NCBI GenBank assembly: GCA_913048145.1
Contig: CAJWVP010000089.1
Span: 1 to 9,712 of the forward strand
DNA from: an uncultured Rhodospirillaceae bacterium
GTDB taxonomy: Bacteria > Pseudomonadota > Alphaproteobacteria > Rhodospirillales > Casp-alpha2
Length of the DNA: 9,712 nt
Reading direction: 5' to 3'
Each line of letters opens with the position of its first letter. The stretch's first letter is position 1. Made by a program: the position numbers and the translations under genes. The notes beneath the pieces were generated by a model that was given only the letters and a program-made list of their open reading frames with translations, was not told the DNA's origin and did not search any database. Positions 6,870 through 9,712 of the stretch are shown here, in pieces.

Positions 6870-7556
6870 TCACATCACCCCATAGGTCTTGAATGCCTCC
6901 ACCGTGCTCATACCGCCTTTGATAGCATCCTCGACCGTGTTTTCCATAGCCGCCTTCTCCAGGGACTTCGCGATGGCCTCTTCCTCGACCGCCTTGGGAA
7001 TCACCAGGACACCCTCGCAATCGCCGAACAACAGCGCGCCTGGTTCAATACGAATACCGGCGATCTCCACTGTCACGTTGTAGTCGATGACCTGGCCGCG
7101 GGGCCCTTGGTCCTGGGCATACTTTCCGCGCCCGAAGGCCGGGAAGCCGAGAGCCTTGATGCCCTTGGTGTCGCGAATGTAGCCGTTCACGAGTGCGCCG
7201 TTGGCGCCTAAGATCTTCGCTCGGGTAGACATGAGCTCACCGAACATGGCGTATTTCAAGGATCCGCCCGCCGCGATATAAATGTCGCCGGGCTTAAGGC
7301 TGTCCAAAGCTTCGAGCATCAGCCCGAAGGGCTTGCCGGCCAGAGGGCTGTTATCGCTCTCGGCGTCGTAAATGTCGGCCTCCAGCACCGGCATGGCCCG
7401 ACCGGCCAGCACCATGTCGTCGTCCAGGGGCTCGATGTCGGCGGGCAGAAACTGATGCAGATACCCCATTTTGTCCAAGACGTCGCCAACCACCGCTGGG
7501 AAAAGCTTAGTTTTGAGGAGTGTGAACAGTTCGTCGTCGTTGGCATAGGGGGGCAT
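6870..7556 (-). CDS. RraA-like protein, HMG/CHA aldolase family
   Basis: The 228-residue protein belongs to the RraA / class II pyruvate aldolase family. Its length matches 4-hydroxy-4-methyl-2-oxoglutarate (or 4-carboxy-4-hydroxy-2-oxoadipate) aldolases of about 227 residues rather than the RNase E inhibitor RraA of about 160. The conserved core is visible: GDIYIAAGG (90-98), an MFGELMST segment with Glu107, then GANGALVNGYIRDTKGI with Arg128 (binds pyruvate carboxylate) and Asp129 (holds the divalent metal). FGDCEGVLVIPK (177-188) is the usual C-terminal strand before the final helices. Members cleave 2-oxo acids to pyruvate, and many decarboxylate oxaloacetate. GGAG eight bases upstream of the ATG at 7554-7556 supports the start. 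No genes for protocatechuate or gallate breakdown are nearby, so the aldolase substrate stays open. The gene is divergent from glnB. Confidence 0.85.
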   Translation of the reverse strand: MPPYANDDELFTLLKTKLFPAVVGDVLDKMGYLHQFLPADIEPLDDDMVLAGRAMPVLEADIYDAESDNSPLAGKPFGLMLEALDSLKPGDIYIAAGGSLKYAMFGELMSTRAKILGANGALVNGYIRDTKGIKALGFPAFGRGKYAQDQGPRGQVIDYNVTVEIAGIRIEPGALLFGDCEGVLVIPKAVEEEAIAKSLEKAAMENTVEDAIKGGMSTVEAFKTYGVM

Positions 7557-7694
7557 GGCGTATCTCCAGATGGCGAGGACAGAAAACTCAAAGAAAGGCT
7601 ATGCGGCCGCTCGGGGTTGCGCAACCGCCGCGACGCCCCAATGATCGACATATGGGCAAATGCCAAAAAATTAAGCAATTGCCATCGGCGTTAA

Positions 7695-7707
7695 CATTGT
7701 AACAATG
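7695..7707. promoter_or_regulatory. Palindromic candidate operator upstream of glnB
   Basis: CATTGT-A-ACAATG is a perfect 6-bp inverted repeat around one base. Its centre (7701) is about 63 bp upstream of the GG of the sigma-54-type element, a usual distance for an activator site. The bases do not match the enteric NtrC consensus (TGCACC...GGTGCA), so the binding protein is unknown. Confidence 0.35.
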
Positions 7708-7718
7708 GTCATCTAAAT

Positions 7719-7739
7719 ATTTAACTAAATGATTTAACT
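7719..7739 (+). repeat. Direct repeat of ATTTAACT, 13-bp period
   Basis: ATTTAACT occurs at 7719-7726 and again at 7732-7739, with AAATG-like spacer bases between. It lies between the palindrome and the sigma-54-type element. It may be a pair of protein-binding half-sites or just A+T-rich upstream DNA. Confidence 0.4.
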
Positions 7740-7762
7740 GTAATAAATCGTGAACCAGATTC

Positions 7763-7777
7763 TGGCATAATACCTGC
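7763..7777 (+). promoter_or_regulatory. Candidate sigma-54 (RpoN) promoter of glnBA, overlapping an extended -10
   Basis: TGGCATAATACCTGC fits the sigma-54 consensus TGGCAC-N5-TTGC, with the invariant GG and GC doublets at the correct spacing of 10 bases. Transcription would begin near 7789, about 58 bases before glnB. The same bases contain TG-G-CATAAT (7763-7771), an extended -10 for the housekeeping sigma factor, so two polymerases may compete here. Known glnBA operons of Azospirillum and Rhodospirillum use both promoter types, which supports the reading. It has not been tested here. Confidence 0.55.
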
Positions 7778-7846
7778 TACAGCGCGTAAGGTGCCGTCTT
7801 TGCGCGGCCTAAACTTTTGAAGATCAAGGCCCTAGGGATCGCGTCC

Positions 7847-8185
7847 ATGAAGAAAATCGAAGCTATTATCAAACCGTTCAAGCTAGATGAGGTGAAGGAG
7901 GCCCTTCACGAGGTCGGCCTTCAAGGCATTACCGTTCTCGAGGCCAAGGGATTCGGCCGCCAGAAAGGGCACACGGAGCTTTACCGCGGAGCCGAATACG
8001 TGGTCGACTTCCTGCCCAAGGTGAAGTTGGAGATCGTCGTCGAAGACGACATGTTGGACCGCGCCGTCGAAGCTATCCAGACCGCCGCCCATACGGGGCG
8101 CATCGGCGACGGTAAGATATTCATCGTTCCCATTGAAGACGCGATCCGCGTCCGCACCGGGGAACGCGGCCGCGAGGCCATCTAA
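7847..8185 (+). CDS. glnB: Nitrogen regulatory protein PII
   Basis: The 112-residue protein is a canonical PII trimer subunit, the cytoplasmic sensor of 2-oxoglutarate, ATP/ADP and glutamine status. The T-loop (about residues 37-55) reads FGRQKGHTELYRGAEY, with Tyr51, the site of uridylylation by GlnD. The B-loop TGRIGDGK (83-90) and the C-terminal RVRTGERG (101-108) make the nucleotide pocket. Its targets are expected to be the NtrB kinase and the glutamine synthetase adenylyltransferase GlnE. It is called GlnB rather than GlnK because it is followed by glnA and not by an amtB transporter gene. ATG 7847 is chosen because of its good ribosome binding site and because the protein then begins MKKIEAIIKPF like the family; the upstream TTG would add ten residues. 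glnA follows after 77 bp in the same direction. Confidence 0.97.
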   Translation: MKKIEAIIKPFKLDEVKEALHEVGLQGITVLEAKGFGRQKGHTELYRGAEYVVDFLPKVKLEIVVEDDMLDRAVEAIQTAAHTGRIGDGKIFIVPIEDAIRVRTGERGREAI

Positions 8186-8200
8186 GAACGTCCCGGAGAA

Positions 8201-8226
8201 AACGCTGACCAAATATCCAAAGCGTT
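8201..8226 (+). other. Inverted repeat in the glnB-glnA gap
   Basis: AACGCT (8201-8206) and AGCGTT (8221-8226) can form a 6-bp stem with a 14-base A-rich loop, ending 36 bases before the glnA start. There is no T-tract, so it is not a terminator by itself. It could be a processing or mRNA-stability element that lets glnA be expressed more than glnB, or a protein-binding site. It may also be chance. Confidence 0.3.
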
Positions 8227-8262
8227 GCAACATTATTACTTACTGATGAAGGGAACCCAAAA

Positions 8263-9684
8263 ATGGCTCTAGATTGCAAAAACCCCGCCGATGTCCTCAA
8301 GGCGCTGAAAGACGAGGACATTCCCTTCGTCGACCTGCGCTTCACCGACCCGCGCGGTAAATGGCAGCACCTCACCATGTGCTCGAACTTCATCGACGAT
8401 GACAGCTTCGTCGACGGAATTATGTTCGACGGCTCCTCCATCGCCGGCTGGAAGGCCATCAACGAATCCGACATGGCGCTGATCCCCGATGCCTCGACGG
8501 CCGTCATGGACCCGTTTGCGGCGCAGCCTTCCATGATCATGTGCTGCGACATTATGGAGCCGACCACCGGTCAGCCCTACGGTCGCGACCCGCGCTCGGT
8601 CGCCAAGAAGGCTGAAGCCTATCTTGGTTCTACCGGCATTGGCGACACCGCCTACTTCGGCTCCGAAGCAGAATTTTTCGTCTTCGACGATGTGCGCTTC
8701 GACGTGCAGATGAATTCCACCTTCTTCGAGTTCGAGTCCGAAGAGGGCCCGTACGTAACGGGCAAACTCTTCGACGACGGCAACCTAGGCCACCGTCCTG
8801 GTATCAAGGGCGGCTACTTCCCGGTTCCGCCGGTCGATAGCGCCCATGACCTGCGCGCTGAGATGGTCACCGTCATGCAGGAAATGGGGCTCAACATGGA
8901 CAAGCACCACCACGAAGTGGCGCCGTCACAACACGAGCTCGGCATGACCTTCTCGACGCTCGTGCGTGCCGCCGACAACCTGCAGATCTACAAGTATTGC
9001 ACCCACATGACGGCCCACACCTACGGCAAGACGGCGACCTTTATGCCGAAGCCGGTGGCCGGCGACAACGGCTCGGGCATGCACACGCACCAATCCATCT
9101 GGAAGGACGGCAAGCCGACGTTCGCCGGTTCGAGCTACGCCGATCTTTCGGAAACGGCGCTCCACTACATCGGCGGCATCATCAAGCACGCGAAAGCCAT
9201 CAATGCCTTCACCAACCCGACCACGAACAGCTACAAGCGGCTGATACCGGGTTTTGAGGCGCCGGTCCTGCTGGCCTACTCGGCCCGGAACCGTTCGGCC
9301 AGCTGTCGAATTCCGTTCTCGAATTCGCCCAACGGCAAGCGCGTCGAAGTCCGTTTCCCGGACGCTATGGCCAATCCGTACCTTGCCTTCTCTGCGATGA
9401 TGCTGGCGGGTCTCGACGGCATCCAGAACAAGATCAACCCGGGCGACGCCATGGACAAGGATCTCTACGACTTGCCGCCGGAAGAGTTGGCCGACGTACC
9501 GACGGTCTGCGGCTCGCTCCGCGAAGCCATGGAAAGCCTTGATGCTGACCGCGACTTTCTGAAAAAGGGCGACGTGTTCTCGGACGACCAGATCGACGCC
9601 TACATGGATCTGAAGTGGGAAGAGGTCTACAACTTTGAACACACGCCACACCCTGTGGAGTTCCAGATGTACTACTCGTCATAA
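8263..9684 (+). CDS. glnA: Glutamine synthetase type I
   Basis: This 473-residue GSI subunit condenses glutamate and ammonium to glutamine with ATP, working as a cytoplasmic dodecamer. Visible landmarks are MFDGSSIAGW (54-63), YFGSEAEFFVF with metal ligands Glu135 and Glu137, HHHEVAPSQHE with Glu218 and Glu225, NGSGMHTHQS with His274, KRLIPGFEAP with Arg326 (glutamate loop), and RNRSASCRIP (342-351). KDLYDLPPEE carries Tyr402, the adenylylation site, so this is the GSI-beta type controlled by GlnE and PII. AAGGGA eight bases before the ATG is a strong ribosome binding site. The length and all active-site motifs are complete. It is the second gene of glnBA and is probably transcribed from the nitrogen-controlled promoter in front of glnB; no separate promoter was evident in the 77-bp gap. 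Confidence 0.98.
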   Translation: MALDCKNPADVLKALKDEDIPFVDLRFTDPRGKWQHLTMCSNFIDDDSFVDGIMFDGSSIAGWKAINESDMALIPDASTAVMDPFAAQPSMIMCCDIMEPTTGQPYGRDPRSVAKKAEAYLGSTGIGDTAYFGSEAEFFVFDDVRFDVQMNSTFFEFESEEGPYVTGKLFDDGNLGHRPGIKGGYFPVPPVDSAHDLRAEMVTVMQEMGLNMDKHHHEVAPSQHELGMTFSTLVRAADNLQIYKYCTHMTAHTYGKTATFMPKPVAGDNGSGMHTHQSIWKDGKPTFAGSSYADLSETALHYIGGIIKHAKAINAFTNPTTNSYKRLIPGFEAPVLLAYSARNRSASCRIPFSNSPNGKRVEVRFPDAMANPYLAFSAMMLAGLDGIQNKINPGDAMDKDLYDLPPEELADVPTVCGSLREAMESLDADRDFLKKGDVFSDDQIDAYMDLKWEEVYNFEHTPHPVEFQMYYSS

Positions 9685-9689
9685 GACGA

Positions 9690-9709
9690 TTTCTCCGATT
9701 CGTGAGAAA
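9690..9709 (+). terminator. Short hairpin just after glnA
   Basis: TTTCTC (9690-9695) pairs with GAGAAA (9704-9709) around an 8-base loop, starting six bases after the glnA stop. The stem is short and A+T-rich, and any T-tract would lie beyond the window end. It is a possible operon end or part of a larger structure. Confidence 0.3.
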
Positions 9710-9712
9710 GGC

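Larger units (their letters stand above)
7557..7846. promoter_or_regulatory. Divergent control region between RraA-like gene and glnBA
   Basis: This 290-bp region changes from G+C-rich near the RraA-like gene to strongly A+T-rich at about 7660-7770. For the minus-strand gene, TTGCTT (7673-7678, reverse strand) and CATATG (7649-7654) are 18 bp apart and could be a weak promoter. A perfect 12-bp palindrome, GGTTGCGCAACC (7615-7626), lies in its leader. For glnB, a sigma-54-type element and upstream symmetric and repeated motifs are listed separately. AGGGA (7834-7838), 8 bases before the ATG at 7847, is the glnB ribosome binding site. It decides that start over a TTG at 7817. Confidence 0.55.

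Noticed and set aside
6655..7020. A 121-residue minus-strand frame running out of the RraA-like gene into the spacer
   Set aside because: It overlaps the true RraA-like gene out of frame, and its spacer part has no coding character.
8926..9651. A 241-residue minus-strand frame
   Set aside because: It is antisense to glnA, which is complete with all active-site motifs.
1..9712. CRISPR array, insertion sequence, attachment site or anti-phage system
   Set aside because: I saw no spaced repeat array, transposase, integrase, terminal inverted repeats or defence-type domains; the window reads as ordinary metabolic chromosome.

Overview
The window looks like a stretch of an alphaproteobacterial chromosome, most likely a Rhodospirillales-type bacterium. 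This rests on the high G+C, the glnB-glnA operon whose PII protein is of the alphaproteobacterial kind, and the gene families present. The assignment comes from protein character read by eye, not from a search.

Layout from left to right. A 5'-truncated window edge cuts a HAD-type pyrimidine 5'-nucleotidase gene (minus strand, 1-479). Next comes about 500 bp without an intact gene. It holds a degenerate plus-strand frame that resembles the cobalamin-binding domain of methylmalonyl-CoA mutase, followed by a short plus-strand ORF for a 38-residue single-pass membrane peptide (988-1104). A minus-strand two-gene operon follows: a class I/II aminotransferase (2730-3887), then 23 bp downstream a ThDP-dependent enzyme (1162-2706). 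The latter would usually be labelled acetolactate synthase, but its active-site signature is closer to benzoylformate decarboxylase. A second class I aminotransferase (3991-5154, plus) is transcribed divergently across 103 bp. It converges on a luciferase-like flavin-dependent monooxygenase (5278-6438, minus). A gene-free 430-bp stretch separates this from an RraA/HMG-aldolase family protein (6870-7556, minus). That gene is divergent from glnB (7847-8185) and glnA (8263-9684), which are preceded by an AT-rich control region with a candidate sigma-54 promoter.

Functionally the window is about nitrogen and 2-oxo acids. GlnB and GlnA sense and assimilate ammonium. The two aminotransferases move amino groups between amino acids and 2-oxo acids. 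The ThDP enzyme probably decarboxylates or condenses a 2-oxo acid made by its operon partner, and the RraA-like protein probably cleaves or decarboxylates a 2-oxo diacid. The aminotransferase-ThDP pair recalls the AruH-AruI logic of the arginine transaminase pathway, but the substrate here cannot be read from the sequence. No mobile element, CRISPR array, tRNA or rRNA was seen.
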